This document shows, piece by piece, positions 14,422 to 21,797 of a DNA stretch of 24,450 nucleotides; positions within the stretch are counted from its first letter, which is position 1; each line of letters begins with the position of its first letter. The DNA comes from an uncultured Ruminococcus sp. (lineage in GTDB: Bacteria; Bacillota; Clostridia; Oscillospirales; Acutalibacteraceae), in assembly GCA_902766305.1 (NCBI GenBank), contig CACXDE010000348.1:1-24450 (forward strand). The letters are read 5' to 3'. A program made the position numbers and the translations under genes. Under the pieces are notes generated by a model. It made no database searches and was not told where the DNA came from. It saw only the letters and a list, made by a program, of their open reading frames with translations.

Positions 14422-16128
14422 ATGATAAACGGATCCGGCTACAGAAACGCACTGATATCAGGTGCAAACAACATAACATCACGCAAACAGGAAATAAACG
14501 CACTGAATATCTTTCCTGTACCCGATGGGGATACAGGTACAAATATGTCTATGACTATCAGTGCAGCGGCTTCGGAGCTGGCAGAGAATGAGTCAAGAAA
14601 CATATCTGAGGTCGCTTCTGCCGCGGCTTCTGCTATGCTCAAGGGCGCAAGAGGAAACTCAGGTGTTATCCTTTCTCTTTTGTTCAGAGGCATAGCTGAC
14701 GGTCTTAAGGGCAAGGCAGAGGTTGACGGAAAAGCGTTTGTATCTGCCTTTCATGTCGGCGTAGAAAAGGCATACAGTGCTGTGATGAACCCTACCGAGG
14801 GTACTATACTTACCGTAGCGAGAATGGCTTTTGATGCCGGAAGAGCTGCTGCTGAGATAGACAGCGACCCTGTGGTTGTTTTCAGCGCATTGTGCAGTGC
14901 TGCTCATGACGCGCTTGACAAAACACCTGAAATGCTGCCTGTTCTTAAAAAGGCTGGTGTTGTTGATGCCGGCGGAATGGGACTGTGCGTAATATTTGAC
15001 GGTATGCTTTCGCTTTTGCGTGACGGAGAGATCATTCCGGCTGAAAAAGAGGAGACAGAAGCACCGGCAGACGGAGTTCAGGCACAGATAGACGCAAGCA
15101 AGGAATTTTTCAGAAATGCTGCTGCCGAGTTTGACGCTGTTATCAATTTCACGTATTGTACCGAGTTTATCATTGGAAAAGCAGAGGATCTTTCAAAAAG
15201 TCCTCTTGAATTGAAATCATATCTTGAAACAATAGGCGACTGTGTTGTTGTTGCTGAGGATGACGACATAATAAAGGTTCATGTACATACTGAGAATCCC
15301 GGAAATGCTTTGCAGGAAGGTCTGACTTTCGGTCAGCTCCTGACAGTGAAGATAGAAAACATGAAGGAGCAGCACAGAAAGGCTGCTGAAAAGTATGAAA
15401 AGGAGAAAGCTGCTGCTGAGGCTGCGCGTCTCAGGGAGCTGGAGCTTAAACCGGCAGTGCCTGAAAAAGATGCCGGGTTTGTTGCAGTTGCAAGCGGTGA
15501 CGGGCTTGTCGGCGTATTCAAGGATCTTGGCTGCGATCACGTTGTAAGCGGCGGTCAGAGCATGAATCCGAGTACTGAGGATATATATGAGGCAGTTATG
15601 GCTACACCGGCTAAGACTGTATTTGTTCTCCCGAATAACAAGAATATTATTCTTGCGGCTGAACAGGTTATTCCTATGGTCAGCGACAGAGAGGTAATTA
15701 TTATTCCGTCTAAGACTATACCGCAGGGACTTGTAGCTATGCTGTCATATGCTGCGGACTCAACGACGGAGCTTAACAGAGATTATATGACGGCAGCGCT
15801 TGGCAATGTTTCTACAGGTCAGGTAACATACGCTGCAAGAAACAGTGAGTTTGGCATGACAAAGATAAAAGAGGGTGATATCATCACTCTCAACAACGGA
15901 AAGCTTACAGGCAAGGAAAAGGATCCTGTAAAGGCCGTTGTCAAGCTTGTAAAGGAAATGGTTACGAGAGATACATCCTATGTCAGCATTATTTACGGAT
16001 GCGACATAACAGAGGATCAGGCTGAATCAGCTATGGAGAAGATAGAGGAAAAGTTAGGCGGAAATATTGAAATATCGCTTATAAACGGCGGTCAGCCTAT
16101 ATATTACTTTATCCTTTCTGTAGAATGA
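14422..16128 (+). CDS. fakA: FakA/YloV-type fatty acid kinase catalytic subunit (DAK2 domain protein)
   Basis: FakA phosphorylates fatty acids held by a FakB carrier protein, feeding exogenous fatty acids into phospholipids. The 568 aa have an N-terminal DAK2 kinase domain (about 1-205) with the Mg-ATP motif DGDTGTNM (35-42), KGARGNSG (74-81) and DAGGMGL. A middle domain follows (about 220-310). A lysine/glutamate-rich helical linker then leads to a C-terminal domain of the YloV/DegV-related type (about 345-568). AAGGAAG precedes the ATG by about 10 nt. In many Firmicutes the partner upstream is an Asp23-type gene; here it is spoVS, 31 nt away, and no fakB is in the window. Function is from family knowledge; the substrate was not tested. 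Confidence 0.92.
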   Translation: MINGSGYRNALISGANNITSRKQEINALNIFPVPDGDTGTNMSMTISAAASELAENESRNISEVASAAASAMLKGARGNSGVILSLLFRGIADGLKGKAEVDGKAFVSAFHVGVEKAYSAVMNPTEGTILTVARMAFDAGRAAAEIDSDPVVVFSALCSAAHDALDKTPEMLPVLKKAGVVDAGGMGLCVIFDGMLSLLRDGEIIPAEKEETEAPADGVQAQIDASKEFFRNAAAEFDAVINFTYCTEFIIGKAEDLSKSPLELKSYLETIGDCVVVAEDDDIIKVHVHTENPGNALQEGLTFGQLLTVKIENMKEQHRKAAEKYEKEKAAAEAARLRELELKPAVPEKDAGFVAVASGDGLVGVFKDLGCDHVVSGGQSMNPSTEDIYEAVMATPAKTVFVLPNNKNIILAAEQVIPMVSDREVIIIPSKTIPQGLVAMLSYAADSTTELNRDYMTAALGNVSTGQVTYAARNSEFGMTKIKEGDIITLNNGKLTGKEKDPVKAVVKLVKEMVTRDTSYVSIIYGCDITEDQAESAMEKIEEKLGGNIEISLINGGQPIYYFILSVE

Positions 16129-16159
16129 TATAGTAACCTGAAAGCTGAAATAATAAAAT

Positions 16160-16198
16160 GGGCTGTGGAGAGAACTTCTCCGGCAGCCCTGTTTTTTT
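16160..16198. terminator. Terminator after fakA, possibly bidirectional
   Basis: GGGCTG (16160-16165) pairs with CAGCCC (16184-16189), with an inner GGAGA/TCTCC pairing and a TTTTTTT run (16192-16198). On the minus strand the same stem runs into ATTTTATTATTT, so it could also stop transcripts of the convergent phosphatase gene. Confidence 0.8.
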
Positions 16199-16202
16199 GC
16201 GC

Positions 16203-16246
16203 AAATTATCCCCCCACAAAGTATGATACCTGTGAGGGGATAATTT
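16203..16246. repeat. 16-bp inverted repeat between convergent genes
   Basis: AAATTATCCCCCCACA (16203-16218) and TGTGAGGGGATAATTT (16231-16246) pair at 15 of 16 positions around a 12-nt loop. No T-run follows on either strand. It lies directly after the fakA terminator. Confidence 0.65.
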
Positions 16247-16250
16247 ATAA

Positions 16251-16347
16251 GTTGTCAGTTTTTAGTTGTAAGTCGTAAGTTGTAAGCTTAAAGAACTGGC
16301 GTATGACGGAATAAACTGACAACTCCCAACTATCAACTGACGACTGT
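16251..16347. repeat. Degenerate GTTGTCAG/GTTGTAAG repeats, downstream side of the phosphatase gene
   Basis: The stretch is built from imperfect 7-8-mers: GTTGTCAGTTTTTAGTTG, then GTAAGTCGTAAGTTGTAAGC, then the inverse AAACTGACAACTCCCAAC and CAACTGACGACTG. GTTGTCAGTTT (16251-16261) is a perfect inverse of 16313-16323. CAACTGACGACTG (16334-16346) is a perfect inverse of 19898-19910 on the other side of the gene. Confidence 0.6.
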
Positions 16348-16358
16348 GTACATTGGTT

Positions 16359-19300
16359 TTATTTGACTGTAACTGTGAAGTCCTTCATCACGGTTGTTCC
16401 TGTTCCGTTATCATCCTTGACATTTATTCTTACGTTATAAGTGCCTGCTGATGCCGGTTTAAAGGAAATGGATGTTTTCTTTGTATAGGATGAACCGCTG
16501 GGAGTGATATATGCCTTTGTCCATGAGCTGTCTGTTGACTTCTTGTAGTAATATGCAAACTTATAAGGTTCTGAACCGCCGGACGCAGCGCCTGTCATTG
16601 TAACCTCAGTATTCACGCTTACACTTGAAGCGCTTATAGAAGAACTGTTTTTCAGTGCAGCAGAAGATTTTACTTTTACTGTAAATTCCTTTGTCACAAC
16701 TGTTCCTGTTCCGTTGTTATCCTTTGCATTTATCCTTACATCGTAAGTTCCGGAAGAAGCAGGTGTAAAGGAAACAGAGGTAGTCTTTGTATAAGCTGAA
16801 CCGCTGGGAGTGATATATGCCTTTGTCCATGAACTGTCTGTTGACTTCTTGTAGTAATATGCAAACTTGTACGGTTCTGTTCCGCCTGTTGCCTTACCTG
16901 TCATTGTAACAGTATCATTTACATTTACAGTTGTTGCGCTTATTGCAGAATTATTTGCTAAGGGAGCGCTGTCGCCTTTGACTATCAATGTAAATTCCTT
17001 AATTACAACAGTACCAGTACCGTTATTATCCTTTACATTTATTCTAATGTTATATGTTCCGGCTGATGTCGGCTTGAATACTACAGACGTTTTATTTGTA
17101 TAAGCAGAACCGCTGTCTGTTACATACGCCTTCGACCACGAACTTTCAGTTGACTTTTTGTAATAATAGGCAAACTTGTACGGTTCTGTTCCGCCTGCTG
17201 CATTACCAGTCATTGTAACCTCTGTGTTTACTGATACGATTGCATCACTGACTGATGATTTGTTTGAAAGTGACAAAGCAGGAGCAGCTACTGCAACTGT
17301 AATATCCTTCTGGGCAAACTCGCCTTTGCTGTCTTTTACGCTGATTCTTACAGTGTATGTTCCATCTGATGCCGGCTGGAATTTCTGGGATGATTCTGAG
17401 CTGTATTCAGCTATCTTTGTAAAGGCTGTATCAGTTGATTTCATATAGCTGTACTCATATGTATACGGTGCAGTACCGCCCTGTGCGTATCCCATAAGAG
17501 TCAATTCCTCGCCAAGCTTAATGCTTTCACTATTAACTCTGGAATTATTTACAAGCGGTTCAACCTGTACGCTTGCGTCACGGCAGTCAAGTCTTATCTG
17601 TTTTGTAGAAGGAAGATACGTAATATCAAGAACATTAGTTTCGCTGAGACCGTCTACTGTTATGCTCTTTCCTCTTGAGCTGTGTTCTTCAAGAGTATAT
17701 TCAAAAAGCACGCCGGGTGTAAAAGTAAACCTTGCGCTCGTTGAAAGACAATAATACTTTTTTTCTGTTTTATCATAAAGGCTGCAGCTGAATGTCTTGC
17801 TGTTCTTAGGTGTGTATGTCAGCTTATACAAGCCTGTTCCGTCAGGCTGGAGGAATGTATCTATATCAGACCAGCCATGCTCACTGTCAATATAGTAAAG
17901 AAGCGCATAACGGTTGTCACTTACAGGAGGATCAACTATTACCGGTTCGTCAGATCCAGTGCCTTCAACCGCAAGGTTATTTACCTTGTATTTGCCGCTT
18001 GATGCGCTGCCGATAGAAAATCCGTTATACTGGTACTGAGATAATTCAATATCAACAGTCTGTTTATCATTGCTGCCGTTATTGAATATGATTTTCGGAT
18101 ATTCACCCGTCCTGTTGAATGCAACCTTATAGATATCCTTGCCGTTGCTGTCTGTACCGGATTTGCTGAGTTTCATGCCGGGCCATTCTGCATTTTTTGT
18201 AGAACCGTCCCAAGCATATAAATAAACCGAGCTCCAGCCGGCATTGTTTACAAAGTAATATGTATCTCTGTACGGATAGAAAACTGTTCCGCCGGTATAT
18301 GCTGCCAGAGCGTTGAGCTTTTCTTCAAACTCGTCAATAACGCTCTCATCTGCCTGAGTCTGACCCTTATACTTGTAATAAAGCTTCTTCACTGCCTGAT
18401 AGCTGTCATAGGATGAATATTTATAATTGTCTGATAGAACAGCCTTTGCCTTTGCAAGCTCATTTGTGATATCGACAGTTTTATTCTTGAGAGGTCTTTC
18501 CGCTGCCGGTTCATTAACAGCAGTTTCAGATGTACGCGCACCTTCCATAATGTAGCTGTACTGAGGATAGATAAGCTCGTCAGTAACGCTTAGTCCGTTG
18601 AATATTATCTCGTTTTCGTATACCTGAGCAAAATAGCCCTGAGTATATTCACAGTGTCCGTTATTATAATTCAGAGCTGTATGATCGTCGTTAGGCAGCG
18701 TAGAACCTGCAAGAGCCGGTGTATGGATCATGCTTGCAGCTTCTCCGTTTGCATCGAAATAGTTATAATCCATCGTAAAATCTTCATGGGTATGTCCTGA
18801 AAGGAAGATTATATTAGGATAATCCTTAAGCATCTGCTTGAACTTACCGTTATTTGTGTATTTCGGATCCATAAGTCCGCCGTAATACGGATCATCCAAT
18901 CTGTCGCCTGCGCAGTAGCCCTTTACAGGAGCGTGTTCAACAAGGAAGATATTTCTTTTTGTATAATTTTGCTGTATAAGATTCTTAGCCCAGGCTAACT
19001 GATCATCTGAAAAGACATCCTCTTTATTTGGGTCTTTGCTCAGCTCCAGTGACATAAAGATGAACAGATCACCTGTCTTTTCCTCTATCATACTGAAATA
19101 TGACTTGGAATTTTTTGAACCGTCTGTTCCTGTGGCAGCGATGAATTTGCTAAGACCGCTGGAAACTCCGGCTTTCAGATCGTGGTTTCCGTTTGATTCC
19201 CAGACCGGATTTACAAAATCACTCTGGCTGAGTATCTTCTGGTAAGCTTCCCATTCTTTGTCAAGATTTTCACAAGTCGCACAGTCACCAGAAATAACTA

Positions 19301-19868
19301 CGTAGTCAGCATTTTTCTTTGCGCTAAGATTAAAAGCGTTTTTCAGATTATTTTCAGCGTATGCCCAATAGGGATCGCCGGAACGCTTATCAATATGCAG
19401 ATCGGAATATGTGCTGAATGTATACAGCAGATTGCCGCTTACCGGTGAAAGCTGTTTATTTGACGGAATATCATAGACAAAGGCTGCATCCGAAACAGAA
19501 CGGGAAGAAGTGGCTGCAATTATCTTCTTTGCGTCTACCGGTATAGCAGTATGGTATCCCATTTTTACTGTAGCCTGTCCGCCGGCTTTGAGAGTAAATT
19601 CTCCTATCGGGAAATAACCGTCAAGTGCCCTGGCGTCATCCGCCCAGTAAAGCTTGTATGTGCCGGCTGATTCTGCTTTGAATGTAATAGTACCTTCTGC
19701 ATAGCCTGCTCTTGTTCCGGCAAAGGCATAGCTTATTCCGGCGGAATCTGCTGCACAGACTTTCAGACCTGCGTCCGGAACAGCCGAAACTGTGGAAAAA
19801 ATCATTGGCACTGTTACTGCTGCTGAGAGTATTGCTGCTGTTGTTCGTGATAAGAATTTTGACCTCAT
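16359..19868 (-). CDS. Secreted metallophosphoesterase with CBM26-like starch-binding module and four tandem Ig-like repeats
   Basis: This 1169-aa protein has a signal peptide (about 1-29 or to 40) and an N-terminal beta domain (about 45-135). A calcineurin-like phosphoesterase follows (about 145-435) with the full metal set: Asp156 and His158 (SDLHID), Asp195 (SGDCA), Asn228 and His229 (GNHD), His312 (EHAP), and His359 and His361 (GHTH). A helical FIVAR-like segment (about 463-523) leads to a CBM26-like module (about 528-630: VYLYAWDG, WPGM, IIFNNG). A second beta module (about 653-765) and four tandem domains (about 770-861, 862-965, 966-1068, 1069-1169) complete the protein. The last three are nearly identical (EPYKFAYYYKKST). 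There is no dockerin, LPXTG or C-terminal TM. AAAGGA lies 7 nt before the ATG. Phosphatase activity is likely; the substrate is unknown. Starch-linked phosphate is a hypothesis. Confidence 0.88.
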   Translation of the reverse strand: MRSKFLSRTTAAILSAAVTVPMIFSTVSAVPDAGLKVCAADSAGISYAFAGTRAGYAEGTITFKAESAGTYKLYWADDARALDGYFPIGEFTLKAGGQATVKMGYHTAIPVDAKKIIAATSSRSVSDAAFVYDIPSNKQLSPVSGNLLYTFSTYSDLHIDKRSGDPYWAYAENNLKNAFNLSAKKNADYVVISGDCATCENLDKEWEAYQKILSQSDFVNPVWESNGNHDLKAGVSSGLSKFIAATGTDGSKNSKSYFSMIEEKTGDLFIFMSLELSKDPNKEDVFSDDQLAWAKNLIQQNYTKRNIFLVEHAPVKGYCAGDRLDDPYYGGLMDPKYTNNGKFKQMLKDYPNIIFLSGHTHEDFTMDYNYFDANGEAASMIHTPALAGSTLPNDDHTALNYNNGHCEYTQGYFAQVYENEIIFNGLSVTDELIYPQYSYIMEGARTSETAVNEPAAERPLKNKTVDITNELAKAKAVLSDNYKYSSYDSYQAVKKLYYKYKGQTQADESVIDEFEEKLNALAAYTGGTVFYPYRDTYYFVNNAGWSSVYLYAWDGSTKNAEWPGMKLSKSGTDSNGKDIYKVAFNRTGEYPKIIFNNGSNDKQTVDIELSQYQYNGFSIGSASSGKYKVNNLAVEGTGSDEPVIVDPPVSDNRYALLYYIDSEHGWSDIDTFLQPDGTGLYKLTYTPKNSKTFSCSLYDKTEKKYYCLSTSARFTFTPGVLFEYTLEEHSSRGKSITVDGLSETNVLDITYLPSTKQIRLDCRDASVQVEPLVNNSRVNSESIKLGEELTLMGYAQGGTAPYTYEYSYMKSTDTAFTKIAEYSSESSQKFQPASDGTYTVRISVKDSKGEFAQKDITVAVAAPALSLSNKSSVSDAIVSVNTEVTMTGNAAGGTEPYKFAYYYKKSTESSWSKAYVTDSGSAYTNKTSVVFKPTSAGTYNIRINVKDNNGTGTVVIKEFTLIVKGDSAPLANNSAISATTVNVNDTVTMTGKATGGTEPYKFAYYYKKSTDSSWTKAYITPSGSAYTKTTSVSFTPASSGTYDVRINAKDNNGTGTVVTKEFTVKVKSSAALKNSSSISASSVSVNTEVTMTGAASGGSEPYKFAYYYKKSTDSSWTKAYITPSGSSYTKKTSISFKPASAGTYNVRINVKDDNGTGTTVMKDFTVTVK
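16362..17285 (-). repeat. Three near-identical tandem ~300-bp coding repeats
   Basis: The DNA for the last three Ig-like domains (about 17285-16974, 16973-16665 and 16664-16362) is repeated nearly base for base in places. For example, the stretch starting GGGAGTGATATATGCC occurs at 16499 and again at 16806 and stays almost identical for some 65 bases. The unit at 17286-17561 is clearly more divergent. Confidence 0.8.
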
Positions 19869-19887
19869 AATAACATCCTTTCTTTGT

Positions 19888-19935
19888 TAATAGTTGTCAG
19901 TCGTCAGTTGGAAGTTGTCAGTTATCAGCAATTCA
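19888..19935. repeat. Degenerate GTTGTCAG repeats, upstream side of the phosphatase gene
   Basis: AGTTGTCAGTCGTCAGTTGG and AAGTTGTCAGTTATCAGC follow each other as imperfect 7-8-mers. CAGTCGTCAGTTG (19898-19910) is the exact inverse of 16334-16346. Confidence 0.6.
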
Positions 19936-20040
19936 ACTTACTTATAACCTACAACAAAAAAATTTCTGTTGCTTTGATAACAGCCGTAAATTGGAATTGC
20001 CGGGAAGTTTGAAATGCCTTGAAATTGTACATTGATGTAA

Positions 20041-20112
20041 CAACTCCACACTCCACCTTCCACTCTCCACACTCATAACGGCTTTGAGCTTACAACTTAC
20101 AACTGCATAGGT
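20041..20112. repeat. Degenerate TCCAC and ACAACTT repeats in the leader
   Basis: CAACTCCACACTCCACCTTC followed by CACTCTCCACACTC, then TTACAACTTACAACTGC. The reverse complement (GTGGA units) resembles the repeats behind the pullulanase gene at 10178-10203. Confidence 0.55.
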
Positions 20113-20204
20113 GATTCCGTACAAGTTATTTTCTTTGCCGGAATATTGATGATAATACTAAACGATTCGCCGTTTTTTTGTAAATATTGCCATCTGATAA
20201 CCTC

Positions 20205-20233
20205 ATTATATCACGCATGATTTGAATTGTAAA
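20205..20233 (-). promoter_or_regulatory. Strong predicted sigma-A promoter of the phosphatase gene
   Basis: On the minus strand TTTACA (20233-20228), a 17-nt spacer and TATAAT (20210-20205) with an extended TGA form one of the best promoter matches in the window. It points to the phosphatase gene 330 nt away and has no nearer gene on that strand. Confidence 0.65.
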
Positions 20234-20300
20234 CAAAAAATTTATGAATATATTAACGAAAAATATCAATATTTTTACCGGAATGATAAGTATTATTGCC

Positions 20301-20330
20301 AAAAAAAGGACTGCCGTGTGACAGTCCTTT
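20301..20330 (-). terminator. Intrinsic terminator of the ilvA operon
   Basis: On the minus strand AAAGGACTG (20330-20322) pairs perfectly with CAGTCCTTT (20313-20305), and the T-run extends to 20301. The hairpin begins at the stop codon of the membrane protein gene. Confidence 0.85.
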
Positions 20331-21394
20331 CAAATATCAGATATTTCTTTATTTTTGTTGTCTTTCTTTTCCTCACCCGACGGCACCCGAACTCTCTCCG
20401 GCGGAAAAAGCTGTATAGATAAAACAAAGTCTATTATTCTGTTCAGTATATTCAGCGGAATATTTTTCTTCCATGCTGCATGATACAGAACGTCCATACT
20501 TACAAAGACTGCACATCCTGCCGTAACCTGAAACGGATACGAAGCTATCACCGATTCCGGAAGAATAAAAGGCAGTACCGCCAATGCAGCTGCCGGCGGA
20601 AAGGGCTTGCCGAATATAATCAGCAGAAAAAACGATATTGCTGACGCTGCGCCTATACATAAAACCATATTCAGACTATACAGATCAAAAAGCACTATCC
20701 TTACTGCCGTTCCTGCAAAGGCGCATAAGATCGTACAAAGAAAGAACTGAAACGGTGCCTTTTTTACCGGGCCGTCCTGTTCAGCTGCTTCTGCGAAAAA
20801 TACTGCCAGCGGCGGTGCTATCATAAAAGTCATGCCGCTGTACAATGCCGCAGCTGAAATCAGAGCAAAACCGAATATAAGCCATACCCTGCGTATAAAA
20901 TCCTCTTTTTTGTCAGGCAGAATATATTCCTTTTCCTCTTTTGAAAGCAGACCTGTCTTCAAAAGAAAAAAACGTATCAGTAATATAACAGCTGTTATTA
21001 TTACAACAGACAGCGGATAAATCATACTCTGCACGTTTGTCAGCACAGGCAGAACTCCTGCCGATATCATAGGGAGCATCGTAGACTTCACCGCAGACAG
21101 CACTATTATACAAACCGCAAAAGCAATTATGACCTTGACATAAACCGGTATACTCAGATGTACGGACAGATAATACCCCATCAACGCCGACAATCCCATA
21201 AGCACAAGCATCTTCGGCGCATTGACTCTCCACGGCATTCTGTCGGCGATAAAAGCTCCGACAGTAAGCGCCGCCGTCTCAGGGAATATTATTTCCTTTT
21301 CACCCGTAACGACCGCGGCGACAGCCATCAGTACTATTACAATAACCGACAGCGCCGCCCGTATTACAAGACTTATTCGTCTGTTCAGATTCAT
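20330..21394 (-). CDS. Multipass membrane protein, internally duplicated, HPP-like
   Basis: The 354 aa have about ten hydrophobic segments and a charged C-terminal tail (EEKKDNKNKE). The two halves look related: FPETAALTVGAFIAD (37-51) parallels MIAPPLAVFFAEAAEQ (191-206), and MLPMISAGVLPVLTN (106-120) parallels FPPAAALAVLPFILP (265-279). The FPPAAA stretch recalls the HPP motif of HPP-family membrane proteins, but His is replaced, so the family call is tentative. No transport substrate can be proposed. It starts 7 nt after ridA with a weak ribosome-binding site, so translation is probably coupled. It is the last gene before the terminator. Confidence 0.72.
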   Translation of the reverse strand: MNLNRRISLVIRAALSVIVIVLMAVAAVVTGEKEIIFPETAALTVGAFIADRMPWRVNAPKMLVLMGLSALMGYYLSVHLSIPVYVKVIIAFAVCIIVLSAVKSTMLPMISAGVLPVLTNVQSMIYPLSVVIITAVILLIRFFLLKTGLLSKEEKEYILPDKKEDFIRRVWLIFGFALISAAALYSGMTFMIAPPLAVFFAEAAEQDGPVKKAPFQFFLCTILCAFAGTAVRIVLFDLYSLNMVLCIGAASAISFFLLIIFGKPFPPAAALAVLPFILPESVIASYPFQVTAGCAVFVSMDVLYHAAWKKNIPLNILNRIIDFVLSIQLFPPERVRVPSGEEKKDNKNKEISDI

Positions 21395-21401
21395 ACAGCT
21401 A

Positions 21402-21776
21402 TCAGCACTCTGCTATTACTTCAACTTCGCAAAGAACATTCTTCGGAAGTGTTTTTACAGCAACGCATGAACGTGCCGGCTTGCTTGTGAAGTAGTTTCC
21501 GTAAATAGCATTGAATGCAGCGAAATCATTCATATCTGCAAGAAAACATACTGTCTTTACCGCCTTATCGAATGAAGAACCGGCAGCCTTAAGCACCTCG
21601 CCAAGGTTTTTCATTACCTGCTCTGTCTGTCCCTCTATTGTATCAGCTTCTACATTTCCCGTAGCCGGATTAATAGCTATCTGACCGGAGGTGAATACAA
21701 ATCCGCCGGCTTTTACAGCCTGTGAATAAGGACCAATTGCATCTGGTGCTGTTTTTGTGTAAACTTTTTCTGACAT
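21402..21776 (-). CDS. ridA: RidA-family enamine/imine deaminase
   Basis: RidA hydrolyses reactive 2-aminoacrylate/2-aminocrotonate imines released by PLP enzymes such as threonine or serine dehydratase, protecting other PLP enzymes. The 124 aa match the YjgF/UK114 family in full: APDAIGPYSQAV (10-21), TSGQI (29-33), Asn88-Tyr91 region, and PARSCVAVKTLPK with the substrate-binding arginine (about residue 101), ending VEVIAEC. AAAGGAAG precedes the ATG by 6-7 nt. It lies in the same operon as ilvA, whose product makes its substrates. One gene, coding for a transglutaminase-like protein, lies between them. The functional link is well supported by family knowledge. Confidence 0.97.
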   Translation of the reverse strand: MSEKVYTKTAPDAIGPYSQAVKAGGFVFTSGQIAINPATGNVEADTIEGQTEQVMKNLGEVLKAAGSSFDKAVKTVCFLADMNDFAAFNAIYGNYFTSKPARSCVAVKTLPKNVLCEVEVIAEC

Positions 21777-21797
21777 AAAAATCTTCCTTTCTGATCT

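Larger units (their letters stand above)
19869..20204 (-). promoter_or_regulatory. Long untranslated leader of the phosphatase gene
   Basis: About 330 nt separate the predicted promoter from the ATG. I see no credible gene and no riboswitch consensus I can name. It contains GTTGTCAG repeats (19888-19935), GTGGA-type repeats (20041-20074 on the + strand as TCCAC units) and a GTTGTAAG pair (20091-20106). A 60-codon open frame (20124-19942, minus) is made mostly of these repeats and was not called. Confidence 0.4.

Noticed and set aside
16362..17285. Regular direct repeats that might be a CRISPR array or satellite
   Set aside because: Units are about 300 bp, in frame, and encode repeated protein domains.
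16867..17754. Series of + strand open frames over the tandem repeats
   Set aside because: They recur with the same start (MYGSVPP) because they are antisense to the duplicated Ig-like domains; no signal or ribosome-binding site supports them.
16251..19935. Phosphatase gene as a transposon bounded by inverted repeats
   Set aside because: There is no transposase, the 13-bp match lies within low-complexity repeats that also occur elsewhere in the window, and no target-site duplication is seen. Kept only as a recombination hypothesis.
19942..20124. 60-codon open frame on the minus strand in the phosphatase leader
   Set aside because: It is built from GTTGTAAG and GTGGA repeats, starts at a non-ATG codon without a ribosome-binding site, and has no recognisable domain.
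19869..20204. Cyclic-di-GMP or other known riboswitch in the phosphatase leader
   Set aside because: I could not align the leader with any riboswitch core I know, and there is no terminator or sequestering stem before the start codon.
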